NCBI GenBank assembly: GCA_034401795.1
Contig: CM067367.1
Span: 83,502,814 to 83,566,813, forward strand
Length of the DNA: 64,000 nt
Direction: 5' to 3'
DNA from: Chaetoderma sp. LZ-2023a
Taxonomy: Eukaryota > Mollusca > Caudofoveata > Chaetodermatida > Chaetodermatidae
Part shown: positions 10,631-23,105 of the stretch, one piece after another
How the letters are laid out: each line of letters begins with the position of its first letter
Numbering within the stretch: the first letter of the stretch is position 1
Translations under genes and position numbers: made by a program
Notes under the pieces: generated by a model
What the model saw: only the letters and a program-made list of their open reading frames with translations
What the model was told of the DNA's origin: nothing
Database searches by the model: none

Positions 10631-10689
10631 AAACGGATGTTGATTCACTGCACCTTTAACGGTCACAAGAAAATTGAGATTTCTGCGTA

Positions 10690-11052
10690 GTCAGTCAATG
10701 GATGAATCCAGTTTATCAATCAATCATAATCAGCTATGTCACATGTAGGCTGAATGACGCGATGTAATCCGTCCTAAACACTTAATAGTCCGTCAAGTTG
10801 TACGAATGTATGTCTTTACTATTTAATCAACATTCTGTTGAATATTTTGAAACTAATTTGACTGGGCGCTATTGCTGCGATAGGCAAAAACAGTACCCAG
10901 CAAAATTAATTTCAAAATATTAAACAGCTTACAGTTTTCTGGAAATTGAGATTTAGAGAGTGCAGGGATCGATCGATCCCAACACAGAAAAAAACGTGGG
11001 TGTAACTTAGCTAGAAATGGGTGAGGCATAGCTAAAACTGGATTCCTCCATT
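10690..11052 (-). mobile_element. Core-B foldback element with GGATGAATCC/GGATTCCTCC ends
   Basis: It runs from AATGGATGAATCCAGTTT to AAACTGGATTCCTCCATTG with the core-B hairpin TGTTGAATATTTTGAAACTA in the middle. It is the same subfamily as 8054-8340 and 36378-36758. Confidence 0.75.
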
Positions 11053-11062
11053 GTGGTCTTAG

Positions 11063-11499
11063 CTTAGTAAATATGGACTAGAGAAGACTATCTTTGAAAA
11101 TGTATCACTGGAATCACTGGCTTGGCTTTCGAGTCAGTCATTCTAATGAGAAATTTGTGAAAATATCCCTCTTGCCCCGATATTCCTTAAGACCGCTGCA
11201 GAGGCAGGTTTTGGCCGGCTTGACCACCAAATGGTTAAGAACAGATGGGATTCTGTGGTGAGTTTATTTGTAATTATATCAGCCCTTTAATGGTCACACC
11301 AGCCAAGAACAGCTTCTACAGTCCTCTTGAGAAATGTCCATTTGCATCCAAGAAGAGAATTGTTTAAAATGTACCATTGAAATAGTTGGCTTGAAAAATA
11401 ATCAAGCCAGCAATTTCAGTGGTAAATTTTCAAAAATACTCTTTTCTTTGACTTCAAATGGACATTCTCTTAATTTTCTTGAACAATCATGACAATTAA
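11063..11499. mobile_element. Two core-A foldback MITEs
   Basis: Copies are at 11063-11238, truncated on the left, and 11281-11499, complete with degenerate arms such as TTGAAATAGTTGGCTTG. Both retain TGCAAATGGACATT-type strings and a TTAA at the right end. Confidence 0.75.
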
Positions 11500-12064
11500 A
11501 ATGTTATGAGACAATGTGCCATTAGTGATCACAATTTTATGCTCTAGATTGAGTGATATAACTGTCCATGGGGAATTCTTCTGTCAAACCATACGATCAT
11601 TGGTTTTCCTATGCTTGGTAAATGCATTCGAATTAAATGGTAGAAATGCCAATTTATTCTTATATTTCATTTAAATTATACTATGTCTTAGTCAGTATTG
11701 CATTATAATAATTCTATTTTGGGGCTGATCATAGTTCTACTGCCCCTGGATAGGGTGGCAATCTATCATAGCTTGATAATTAGATCACAGATGGTCAGGC
11801 AACATAATTTCCAATGATGCACTATACAATATGTGTAACGCGTCGCTGCTGTCCGTAAAAGTCACCCAGCAAAGATGGTCCATGTTTGGCCATATGCTAC
11901 GGATGTTAGAAGACACACCGGCACAGAGAGCGTTGGAATTCGCCCTACTGGCAGCAAACTAATATAAAGCCAGGAGAGGACGGCATTGCATAAATATGTT
12001 AAGCGCGCTACGAAGCGATTGTAAGAAAGCAGGACTCGGTACACTCTAATCAAGAATGGCATCA

Positions 12065-12220
12065 TGTCAAATTAGTTTCAAAAAATACAACAGCTTACCT
12101 GTATAGTTTTCTGGAATTTGCGATTCAGGGAGTGCAGGGATCAATCGATCCCAAAATGGGCAAAGCATGGCTGGAGCTTAGCTAGAGATGGGCAGGGCAT
12201 AGCTAAAAGTGGATTTATCG
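12065..12220 (-). mobile_element. Half of a CRE-bearing core-B element
   Basis: Only the part from the second hairpin arm (GTCAAATTAGTTTCAAAAAA) through the GATCAATCGATCCC block to GGGCATAGCTAAAAGTGGAT is present. The other half is missing at about 12065. Confidence 0.65.
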
Positions 12221-12739
12221 ATTAAGTGTTGCGAGGTTTGTAATCGTCGTGTGCGTGTGCGCGTACGTGCATGCGTGTCTAGGGCAATACTACTAGAGGG
12301 GCATGCGTGCTGTCCAGGGCAATAATGCTAGAGGGATCTCCAACAACCTTGGTTGGGATGCGGCTCGTTTGGGGCCTGAACAATCCTCTTGCTTTTGTGG
12401 TCAAAAGTCAAGATAATCAAAAGAATTCTGTACATACATTTTTGTCATGCTTCTTGAGCTATGATAGGTGGACTAAATAGGTTTAGGGCTTTAAATGATT
12501 TAAGTGGCCCATACATGATCAATATAATTGACAAAAATATTGGTACAATATTGTTGAAAATAAACTGTGTTGGCCACCAACAGCGCAATAATATTCTTCA
12601 ATATTATCGTCATATGGGCCTCCATAAATTTTTAGAAAATTTGGCTAAACTGTCTTCACAGAACTGATTCGTACATTTTTCCAGTGGTCATCTCGTTTTG
12701 TTCGATTGTGCCAGTGGCCAATAATTACAGGTGAGCGAT

Positions 12740-13180
12740 AAAGGCCCCTTGGGCCTCTTGTTAAAAAAACAAACTTAAGAAAAACTAGGAAATTGACAAA
12801 AAGTTTTTGCATTAAAACGCCCATTTTCACCCAAAATCTTGGACCTCTAAATGTGAATCCTCCAAAATGCACGCCTATCAATCAGAAAGAAACTACTTGT
12901 TAAGTTTCATTAAATTATTTAAGCGATTCCATATGATATGCTGTTCACGAGCCTGTTGATCCAAATCGTGAGTTTTTGCATTAAAAAGCCCATTTTCACC
13001 CAAACTTTTGGACCTATAAGGGTGGATCTCTCAAAAGGCACATCTGCGTATCATAACTGAGGCATACACCAAGTTTCATTAAAATATCTGAAGCGGTTCT
13101 CTATGGTATGCCATTTACGAGATATTGTGAACAGACAGACAGTGATTACTATAGGGCTTCCGCGTGGCCCTAATAATTTC
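12740..13180 (-). mobile_element. Short HINE-like repeat fragment, reverse orientation
   Basis: CCCCTTGGGCCTCTTGTT at about 12745-12762 is the inverse of the AACAAGAGGCCCAAGGGG start seen at 48957 and 50054. Two diverged internal repeats follow, each with a GCCCATTTTCACCCAAA-like string, about 180 bases apart. No coding sequence is seen. Confidence 0.5.
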
Positions 13181-13498
13181 AAATTATTCAACAGAATATC
13201 TATTAAATTGTGCATCCATCAGTCACAATGCGTACTACACCTTAATAACTCACATTTTGATCTTTGTGACAAACACATGACAGAGTCTGTCATTATGATA
13301 GCGACATGTATCAGAATAATCTCAGTCTTTATTGGTTAGATACTGATCTTGCAACCCGACAACTGATTATAGGATAGACAGGTTGATAAGCAGTCATTTG
13401 ACCTATATGACCTCAATCCAATGTCATCATTAAGTACCAAGTTTGATACGTATTGACCCAAGTGATTTAAGATGACATTAAATATTTATCCAACCCAA

Positions 13499-13892
13499 TT
13501 AATGGACCTTTCCATTTTTAGCTATGCCCCGCCCATCACTAGCTAAGCTCCACCCACACCTCGCCGTGTTGGGATTGATTGATCCCCGAATGCCCTAGCT
13601 ATCAATTTCCTGAAAACTATACAGGGAAGCTGTTGAATATTTTGTAACTAATTTGACTGGGTGCTGTTGCTGCCTATGGCAGCAACAGCGCCCAGTCAAA
13701 TTAGTTTCAAAATATTCAACAGATTATTTATTAAATAGTAAAAGCAAACAATTTGTACAACAATGCATAGCCCGTCTTCAAATATGCGTTCGTGACGTAC
13801 TTATCGAGGTCATTCATTATGATGTCATTCTACACATCACACAGTTCATTATGACGTCATATGATGGGTGGGTACTCTGGAAAGGTGAATTG
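13499..13892 (+). mobile_element. CRE-bearing core-B foldback element
   Basis: This copy is close to 8924-9320: TTTAGCTATGCCCCGCCCAT start, central hairpin with TGCTGTTGCTGCC arms, perfect TGACGTCA at 13852-13859 and a TCTGGAAAGGTGAATTGG end. Confidence 0.8.
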
Positions 13893-15150
13893 GCTCATAA
13901 ATATATTGTAGAATCAGTTATCGTGTAGGTGGTATCATTGTAGAATGATGAGTTAAACATATCAAGCCGTGATTGGACCATATGGCTCCAGGATACCGCC
14001 AGATCTGAGATTAACGTGATGATGAACTACCAAGTTCATCCAGTCGGATTATGGAGTATATTAAGGCATCTAAGGTTGTATTTGGTCAATCAGGTTGAAC
14101 CCTGATAGCTATTATTCAGACCTGAATACAACTTGTTCTGGTTTTTGTCCAGATATAAATTGAATCTATGATGTCAAAACATCATAGGTCAAATTTAGAT
14201 CGGTGAACAAATCGTCTGTCATCTCTAAGAATTATCGGTATTATGTCCACTATCAGGTTCCAAGCTAATTTTAAAAATACAACATCAGATTCTTATTCAT
14301 AGAATCTATATGCTGTTATCCTTGATGTAGTTCAATTTTGGAATTTATTGAACGTCCATCAATGTTGAAAATCTAAAGGTAAACTATGGATTTCAAATCA
14401 TAAAATAAAGTTTTATTCAGGCATAAATAAAATGACTCAACATACACGGGATGAGATGCTGGCGATGAAAAATAGGACGAATCACGAATGAAACAATTCA
14501 ATGAAGGGATAACGCACTACAAGAATGTACAGATGATCGTAGAGAAATATGATCACTCTAAATGCTAACTCAGCACACTAATTTTATTATAAATAGTTTG
14601 AATTCCTTAATTTATTAAATTTATTAAAGGGATGAAAGTGTATCTGATGGAATGCGGTGGATGGTTTGACTACTATTCAATTAGCATTGAATCCCAGTCA
14701 AGACATCGAACATCGATCACAGATTCAAATTTCACTATTTTCATCCAGGCTAATGGAATTTTGTACATTTAATTATTTATGCAACCAAATTTGGAATTAC
14801 CCAAGCATAGTCATTCAAACAATCAGCCATATTATCCATGAACCTGGCTTAGATTAATGCCATAAATTCTTACCTTCAAATTAATTTAACTTGTAACTAG
14901 TTATGAATTACTTAATGTTACATTTTTACTAGTTCCCAAACCCCAGGGATGTGTAGTGTAAACGGTGTGCTAGTAAGTAATCAATATAATGTTAGGTACC
15001 TTTTAATCTGGAAATGTCTGACGTGAAGATGAGCGTCAAGAATAGTATCGACCACAGAAGATCCCAATGATATGAGTGGTCGATGACGCGGAAGAGGCTG
15101 GCAGTACGGAATCCGTCCTAAGAAGTTGGCGAATCGATGTCGTATGGCGA
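13893..15150. other. No gene or recognised repeat
   Basis: AT-rich intergenic DNA between the two genes. The longest open frames are under 70 codons and have no motif. I see no foldback core here, which is unusual for this window. Confidence 0.4.
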
Positions 15151-15385
15151 CGAAGCTGCTGGCGCACCACAGGTCTAGGAACAAGATGAAGCTAGATGAC
15201 ATCACGGAAATTGGGCGTCAGAAGATACCTTCGATGACGGCGACACTGAGTCGAAACAAGATGAAGCTAGATGATGTCATATGTGAAAATCGTGATTAGA
15301 TACTTTCGATGATGGCGAAACTGAGTTGCCACAAGATGAAGCTAGATGACGTCATAGGTGATGATCGTCAGAAAATGACTTCGAT
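15150..15385. repeat. 75-bp minisatellite, about three units
   Basis: ACAAGATGAAGCTAGATGA recurs at 15181, 15256 and 15331, an exact spacing of 75 bases. Intervening sequence (CTTCGATGATGGCGA and ACTGAGT blocks) is also repeated. The third unit contains a perfect TGACGTCA at 15347-15354. Confidence 0.75.
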
Positions 15386-16330
15386 GATGAAGACAGGAAA
15401 CGTGTATAAGACATATTTTAGGTTGGCACAATTGCCGTCCCAGAGTCTGAACACTTCAGATAATAACAGACAAAGATTAAGGGCTATAACAAAGTTACAA
15501 CATTTAATCAGATGGGCTAAAAAATTTGCCGCCCAATTCATGTCAAAACCTGTCCAAAACTTTAAAAGTTTTTCACTAATGCATCACTAGATATGACACC
15601 GCCGAAGTAATTAGATGGCGGCCGGGCTGGACAGGAATTTCTCTGGCTAGATGAAATTCGTCGATGAGAAACAGGTAGAGGTCATATATGGCTTATGACA
15701 TGATGATGATGATGATACAGCGCCCTCACATGAAGATGAATTTACTGACGACCACATTAAATACAATTAAAACACATCGTGGCCATCAGGAGTCTTGAGC
15801 TAAGATTCAGGGCAGCCGCAAAAAGGTGGCGAGATGCCTGGCACATATATGTAGACTAAAGAACACAGTAGAGACACTGCGTGTCACGTGGCCACCAACA
15901 AGTGGCCTGTATGCATGCTGATTACGTGGTATGTCACTGTGTATGTTTTTAAAACAAAAATTAATGTCCCAACCCATACGTAATTATTATTTTAGAAATT
16001 ATTTAATTATAAATTAGTCTGGACCTATTGGTTCAAATAAGTTATAATTATTTGATACTTAATATCTTTTGGATTTAGACATTTAGGATGAATACGCCTT
16101 GCTATAAACAAAACGAAACAAATCAATTTCAGATATGGACAACAGCAGATCTATAAATACTTACACAGCTTATAGATGCCTTACTAACATTGATAGGGCT
16201 AATTGTATGTGGAGAGAATCTACTAATGTAAGATCTATGGAAGTCATTGTTAATGCCAATTAGCATATGAATATACCAGCCTTCCAGAACTAGCAGTTCA
16301 ATAAAATATACTGATCAAACTATAGGTCTA
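15386..16330. other. No gene recognised
   Basis: AT-rich intergenic sequence without long open frames. A short GATGATGATGATGAT tract occurs near 15700-15714. Nothing else stands out. Confidence 0.4.
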
Positions 16331-16431
<101 letters not shown>

Positions 16432-16729
16432 GTCTCTACGGGTCTCTACATTGGATAAGCTTGTGATTATAAATCAATAACCCCGACATATCCAAATTCC
16501 ATGACCACAAATTTAAGGCATTGGGGTATGACGTCATAAATATACTATGACATCATACATGACACATGTTTGATTATGATCTCAGATACTTGAGTGACAG
16601 ATCAGTTCTCTCTATTGTGTCACTCATATATTGCTAACATTTTGGAATGGTATTACTCTTTGATAGCAATATTTTATGAACTCCACTGGAAACTGCTAAT
16701 GATGATGATAGAATCATATGCATACAAAT

Positions 16730-17085
16730 TCATGAATCCATTTCCTCAGTCAATTATATGACATCATAATCAACTAAGTGACATGTAGGATGATGTCATA
16801 AACATTACGTCATAACTCATGAAGAACTCAGTTTAGTCCATCTTAAACGCTTAATAGTACATTGTTCAAATTGTGTCTGCTTTTTAATAAACATGCTGTT
16901 GAATATTTTGAAACTAATTTGACTAGGAGCTGTGAAATTAGTTTCAAAATATTCAACAGCTTACCTGTATAGTTTTCTGGAAATTGATAGTCAGGGAGTT
17001 CATGGATGGATCGATCCGTACACGAGCGAGGTGTGGGTGGAGCTTAACTAAGGATGGGCGGGGCATAGTTAAAACTGTAAATGTC
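16730..17085 (-). mobile_element. Core-B foldback element, internally shortened
   Basis: It runs from ATGAATCCATTTCCTCAGTC to GGGGCATAGTTAAAACTG. The hairpin TGTTGAATATTTTGAAACTA is present, but its arm is shortened to TGACTAGGAGCTGTG before the complementary strand begins. Sequence order matches 8054-8340. Confidence 0.75.
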
Positions 17086-17157
17086 CATTGTTATTATCAA
17101 TATCATGTTTTATTGAAGAATACTAACTTCCAAAAGCATATACATGTATATAATCTA

Positions 17158-17275
17158 CACAATAATAATAATGTTATGATTATTATTATAATAATTATAA
17201 CAATGATTATGGTACACAATATTACAAATATTATTAATTATAATAATTATAATAGTAATAATAATTTCTAAAGTA
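17158..17275. repeat. AAT/ATT-rich simple sequence
   Basis: Imperfect runs of AATAATAAT and ATTATTATT. The open frame through it encodes only Ile/Asn-rich low-complexity sequence. Confidence 0.7.
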
Positions 17276-17519
17276 CCAAAAATTACATGATTTATGGTCT
17301 AATATAGTCATTAATTCAAAATTGCAGCTTTACTGTATCAAAAATAAAAAATAATTATTAATAGCATGCTAATTTATTTCAATTACTAATAACTAGATTT
17401 AGAAAATATACGCTATTCATCACTGTGGCGCTGACTAGGATAGACAATCTAGCTTGTATAATGATACGATTGCAGTGGTCAGCCAGAGCCAACATGTAAC
17501 CACTCTAAAAAGGTAGTCT

Positions 17520-18233
17520 CTTAGCTCTTTAACATTGAAATTTGGTTAAGAAAATTAAGATTTTCTCATACCAAGATTAGTGGTGGATAATTTTTTTAAT
17601 TCTTTCGATAAATTAAGTTAATTGGGTTTGATATTTTTACATACATTAGCAACTTTATGTATTAACTCTTTAACCCTCATTAACTAAAACGGCTTCTACA
17701 GTGATCTTGAGAAATGTCCATTTGCAGACCAAGAGAAGACTATTTTTGAAAATTTACCACTCGAATGACTGGCTCGGTTATCGAGCCAGTCATTCCAGTG
17801 GTAAATCTTCAAAAGCAGTCTTCTCTTGGTCTTCAAATGGAGATTTCTCAAGACCACTAGTAGAGAAGCTGTTTTTGGCTGATACTAAGGTTTTTGTGGC
17901 CCATTAAATAGAGACACTTGCATGATATATGAGATGCCTGTTGATTTCTGTGCAATTTACCAGCAATCTATTGTCAAAATAATTAGTAGGTAATACGATT
18001 ATGACTTGCTACATATATTTGATACAAATTTGAATGGAAATTGTTGCCGCAACATGTTTCAGTCCAAATATTCTAAAATAATGAACATAGCTTTCAGTTG
18101 AAACTTGATGCAGATTCAAAGACCAATTTGACTGTAAATTGTTGCTGACTAAATTTAAAAAAATAGTCTTCAGCTGCAAATGGACATTTCTGAAGACCAC
18201 TGCAAATGGCAATTTTGGCCATTAAATGGTTAA
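17520..18233. mobile_element. Three core-A foldback MITEs, one nearly intact
   Basis: 17662-17907 is a well-preserved copy whose arms CGAATGACTGGCTCGGTTAT and CGAGCCAGTCATTCCAGTGG pair almost perfectly. Both of its outer ends are of the CTCAAGACCACT type. 17520-17600 is a degraded left end. 18145-18233 is a right end only, closing with ATTAAATGGTTAA. Confidence 0.75.
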
Positions 18234-18531
18234 ATTTTTTAGAAACAGTCATTTCATCTTTGGCCTTGATACACAGTCTTAAACATGATCCCAATTAAAT
18301 TCTGGATATCTGGATGTGCCACGGGTTGACGCTATCATCTTGTTAGCCCAAAATATTAGACAATCTCAGAGTTAAGCACTCAAGCTGGTCACAAATTGCT
18401 TCTGCCCTCATCCTGAAAAATGTACATTGTTAAAGGGTCTGCTGGATGAATAATTTTGTGTTCTATACACGTCTTTTATAAATTAGTGCTGACAGGAAGA
18501 AAGTTCTGTGGCTCAATAAGCTGGTCATAAT

Positions 18532-18717
18532 TTAACCCTATAAAGGTTAAATTTGGTCAAGAAATTAAAAATAGTTGCTTACTGAATGTGCATTTGAACA
18601 AGGACTATTTTTGAAAATTTATCACTGGAATGGCTGGCTCGGAAACCGAGCCAGTCATTCCAGTGGTAAATTTTCAAAAATAGTCTTGTTTTGGCCATCT
18701 TCACCATGAAAGAGTTA
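18532..18717. mobile_element. Core-A foldback MITE
   Basis: It starts TTAACCCTATAAAGG. The arms TGGCTGGCTCGGAAACCGAG and CCAGTCATTCCAGTGG are intact. The right outer end is shortened to CATCTTCACCATGAAAGAG. Confidence 0.8.
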
Positions 18718-19019
18718 GTCAGATTTTAACGCAATAAATCACTACTATCAATTTATATCAACAGAATTCAACGATACTATAATATTTCTAGTACAAATAA
18801 AGCATACATAATCTATGGGTTTGTTGCCATGGTATCAGAAACCATTTCACGTATACAACATCTATTAATATTTACGACGGAATTTCGAGCTACTGTAAAA
18901 ATTGTCATATTTTTAAGGCACTTAGTAGCTCCCCCTTATTACTATCATTCACAAAAAAATAATTTATGAAACAAATATTTTTTTAAAGCTTTCAACATTG
19001 AATTTCCAGAAGCCCTATT

Positions 19020-19140
19020 TCAGGTCAACCACACAGGTAAAGGGTTAGATATTTTGAAAATTATTTCACTGGTGCCTGTTGTTGGTGCCTGAAGTAGCGA
19101 TCTCTTCCAGTGAAATTAATTTAAAAATATTCAAGAGGAT
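19020..19140. mobile_element. Core-B foldback hairpin, diverged
   Basis: AGATATTTTGAAAATTATTT and AATTAATTTAAAAATATTCA form the stem around a short loop. The left flank GGTCAACCACACAGGTAAAG resembles the CTATACAGGTAAGC block of other core-B elements. Confidence 0.55.
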
Positions 19141-19717
19141 ATTTCTTATATTGAAACAAATTTGGTCTGCATTGGCTGATTGATTTAATAAATGTTATGA
19201 CATCTGAAGCTGTCACAACATTAATCTAATTCCTGGAGCCAAACCGGTTCCAAGAAAATAATTCCCTTGATTGAAACATCATCATCTTAACTCTTTAACA
19301 GCTCCCAGTCAAATTAGTTTCAAAATATTCAACAGAACATTACATATATCAAAAGGAATTTATCGTTTTCGGTCTGAAAGGAATTCGTTTCCGATGACAA
19401 TTTCCCTATATTAAAACCACCTGTTTAAAGTTACATCTTTTGGTGTGTCCAAAGCCTGATGTGTAAGATAGGTGTGACCGCTTAATAGAAAGCTTTTAAG
19501 AATCAGATTTTCAGACAATATACATTGCTGTACTTTTCAAAATCTGAGACAAACAATATCTGTATATTTACAAAATCTTTGAGACAAATAAATTTTCGCA
19601 TAAATAATTACAAGGTGCTGTAGAAACTATCTGCACATAATTCTCATCATATTAATGTACACTACATCGTATATGAAAAATAGAGGTATTGTGTTCAACC
19701 ATAGTCAATGTTTATCT

Positions 19718-19949
19718 CTAACTCTCAAGTCCGCCAAAAACAGCTTCTGCAGAGGTCTTGAAAAATATACATTTGCAGACTCGGAGAAAATAATTTATGA
19801 AAATTTACCACTGGAGTGACTGGCTCGATACCCGAGCCAGTCATTCCAGTGATAAATATTCAAAAATAGCCTTTACATGGTCTGCAAATTAAATTTTTCT
19901 ATGAGAAAATTGAAATTCTCTTGAAGAAATTTCAGCATTAAAGGGTTAA
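19718..19949. mobile_element. Core-A foldback MITE
   Basis: The left outer end is of the GCTTCTGCAGAGGTCTTGA type. The arms are CTGGAGTGACTGGCTCGATA and CGAGCCAGTCATTCCAGTG. The right outer end is of the TTCTTGAAG type, closing CATTAAAGGGTTAA. Confidence 0.8.
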
Positions 19950-20465
19950 CATTGGAAGTTATTTAAATCAAAATTTTACTGAAAATTATCAAAACTCTAC
20001 AAGTAATATCATTATGTGTGCTTATTATTCGTGTCAGTTACAAATATATAGACAATTTTAGTTTTAAAATTCAGGTTTTACATCAATTATTAATTAACGA
20101 ACTAACCATTAATTAAAGTTCTGTAATACCACAAATATTACCTATAATCACATTAAATATATTACTTATTATGAAGGGAAGACAGTAGTTCCTATAATAC
20201 AATCCCTGATCAACTAACTATTCAGTAACAAGGATAATTACAGGGCAGGGCTCCCACTCACGCTTAGGGATAACATTTTGAAAATGAATGGGGCAAACTA
20301 TTTTTCCAAGCCTAAGGGAAATACAGGTAGCTGGATAAGATGTCACAAGAGACAACCTTGAATTTAAATGGGTTTGTCACTCATTTGAACATCCTGTCTC
20401 AAATACTATTAAAGTTATGCCTGTTTTGAAACTCAAATCACTGAAAGAAAATTCTACAGTACATC
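19950..20465. other. No gene recognised
   Basis: AT-rich intergenic sequence with no frame or repeat that I recognise. Confidence 0.4.
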
Positions 20466-20469
20466 TCAG

Positions 20470-21025
20470 AAATAATTCAAAACGTTTCCAAAACAAAATA
20501 AAATGTACTGTTGAATATTTTGAATATAATTGGATTGGAAGACATTGCCGAAGGTAGCAATGTCTTCCAATCCAATTATATTCAAAATATTCAACAGAAC
20601 ATTTCTGACATCGTGTTCAAAATTGTAAAAGCTAACCTGTTTCAGTTGTTTTTATGGTAGCATTCTAACTTATTTGTGAGATGTACTGTATTGTGAGATT
20701 CATGTCATATTTCAAGTTCAGTGTATCATCCAGCTAAAGCCTCGCATCATAAAACTCATCACTGACACAATAAACTGATCTATTAAGACTGAAATTAGCA
20801 CCAAAAAATGACATATAGGTCAAGATCGAGAAAATATAGGGAAATATAGCAAAAAAAGCAGAAAAGTGGGAGCCCTGACAGGGTCCTTTATGGATAGCCC
20901 TTTCAACCCTACAGACCATTACAACATATTTGCTACAATTTTTGGAAATATTTTGTTGAATATTAGAAATTAATGTGACTGGAAAACATTGTATACCTAA
21001 TGCATCAAATTAAATGTCTTCCAAT
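20470..21025. mobile_element. Core-B variant foldback element plus a degenerate hairpin
   Basis: 20470-20705 is of the GGAAGACATTG type. It has a long stem running from TGTTGAATATTTTGAATATA to its complement ATATTCAAAATATTCAACAG and a loop near GCCGAAGGTAGC. Around 20950-21025 a second, weaker hairpin shows TTGTTGAATATTAGAAATTA and GTCTTCCAATACAATTAATT. Confidence 0.7.
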
Positions 21026-21228
21026 ACAATTAATTCAACAAATGTTCATGTATGGCTGTCTATAAAGCAATATAGTGCATGTTCAAGGTTTTTTATTTTG
21101 ATCTACTGTACAATTGTACAAATACACAACTGGTTCACCCAAGGCAGAGCCCATGTAGCGGTGGAGTCTGTACAGCGTACACAAAAGCATGCATATCATT
21201 TTATTTATGGGACAGGTTAGAAGATAAT

Positions 21229-22767
21229 ACTCAAACCGGACAAAAATGGCTTCTGTTGTGGCCTTGTGAAAAGTCCATTTGCAGACCAAGACTATTTTTG
21301 AAAATTTACCACGAATGACTGGCCCAATAATTGAGCCAGTCATTCCAGTGATACATTTTTACAAATTAATATATCTTGCTCGGCAAATGGACATTTTCTT
21401 AAGCAAGACTTGAAGATTGACGGGTTAAACAACAATCCAGGAGGATAAATTTAGTGATCTAATGATGACCTGGTTTCTAACAATTTGATTGGCCCACTGT
21501 CTTAATAGTTGACCAATCAAATACATGAAATCTATCCTATACATGTTAAGCACCTAGGCGGTGATTGGTAGTTGTAGCCCTGGTTACCAATAAACAATCC
21601 AATTAGCAATCGATGATTTTCCTATAACGGAAATATTAAATGCATATCAAGACAATATCAATTAACGAGCAATGAGGTATTAGAAATTGGCAATGAAGAA
21701 AGCAAACGCGCCACAGAGAAATCTGCTTCACAAAAGACACTATACATAAAATTAACCCTTTAACCATCAAATTTGTTTTTGACAATTTACCACAGGAATG
21801 AGTGGCTCGGTTATCGAGCCCCTCATTCCAGTGGTAAATTTTCAAAAATAATCTCTTGTTCTTCAAATGGACATTTTTCAAGGCCACTGTAGAAGGCATT
21901 TTGGACTGGCTTGACTGTTAAAGGGCTTGTGACACTCGACCGATACATGGAGTTACAGGGAAAATGCGTGGTAAGGTTTTAATGCCAACACTCATGCTGG
22001 ACAAACACACTTCTGCAGTGCTCTTGGGAATGTTCCATTTGAGGACCAACAAGACTGTTTTTGACAATTTACTCCCGGATTATCTTCCTTCATAAGCGAG
22101 CCAGACATTCCAGTGAGAGTTGAAATTTACTTGAACAACTGAGGATTAAAGGGTCAGCCCTTTCAACATGACAGAGCAGATACAACAAATATTTTGAAAC
22201 TTATTCAACTGCTAAGTCAAATATGTTTCAAACTATTCAACATAATACTATCTGCAAAGCTGATGAGATATCAAGATATTAGAATTTCTGCATTGAAAAA
22301 ATTAACGAACCCCTTAATGGTCAAGATTTGTCAAGAAAATCATACAATTTTCACTCAGTGAATGTCCATTTGCAGACCAAGAGATTATTATTGAAACCTT
22401 ACCATTGAAATGAATGGCTCGATTATGGAACCAGTTATTGTAGTCGTAAATTGTCAAAAATAGTCTTCTCTTGGCCTGCAAATGGACATTCCTCAAGACG
22501 ACTGCAGAAGTGGCTTTTGTCCGCCTTGACCATGAACCCTTTCATGAACACGGCCAAAATTGGCCTCTGCAGTGGTCTTGAGGAGTGTCTATCTGCAGGT
22601 CAAGGTGACTATTTAAAAAAATTTACCCCTTGAATGACTGACTCAATAACCGAGCCAGTCATTCCAGTGCTAAATTTTCAAAAATAGTCTTCTCTGGGAT
22701 GCAAATGGGAATTTAAATAAGCAAATATTTTGATATTCTTGACCAAATTTAGTCATTAGGGCGTTAA
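21229..22767. mobile_element. Cluster of five core-A foldback MITEs and a core-B stub
   Basis: Core-A copies are at 21229-21428, 21752-21926, 21978-22156, 22302-22535 and 22534-22767; the last two sit back to back. Around 22190-22245 a short core-B stub reads ATTTTGAAACTTATTCAACT and its partner. Outer-end types alternate, for example 22302-22535 starts GTCAAGAAAATCATAC while 22534-22767 starts CTCTGCAGTGGTCTTGAGG. Confidence 0.8.
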
Positions 22768-22984
22768 ACATTTGAAAGCAATTGACAAAAATACTACTAC
22801 ATGCTGATTGGCTAGACATGCTTGTAATTGATGCGCGTAATGTCACTATATGGGCCAAGGAGAGGTGTCCACTATACACAGTACTAACTGTAAGCAGAAT
22901 AGTGCAAGGGTAATGATTGAATTTAAATCTAGAATGACATGAAAAGATTAGTTTTACTATCTAACTGCACAATGATCTCCATAG

Positions 22985-23105
22985 GTAATTATTCTGGACA
23001 GGTTAAATATTTTAAAAACAATTGGACTGAAAATTGTTGGTGGCTTAGCCACCAACAACTTTCAGTCAGATTGTTTTCAAAATATTCATCCAGTCCAGAG
23101 TTATC
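22985..23105. mobile_element. Core-B hairpin, GTTGTTGGTGGC subtype
   Basis: A near-perfect stem: ACAATTGGACTGAAAATTGT, TGGTGGC, loop TTA, GCCACCA, then the complement to GTTTTCAAAATATTCATCCA. Sisters lie at 38525-38705, 27745-27895 and 56200-56300. Confidence 0.75.

Noticed and set aside
12645-12881. - strand frame ending in a repeat of Arg-Gly-Pro-Arg
   Set aside because: It overlaps a HINE-like fragment and lacks any domain.
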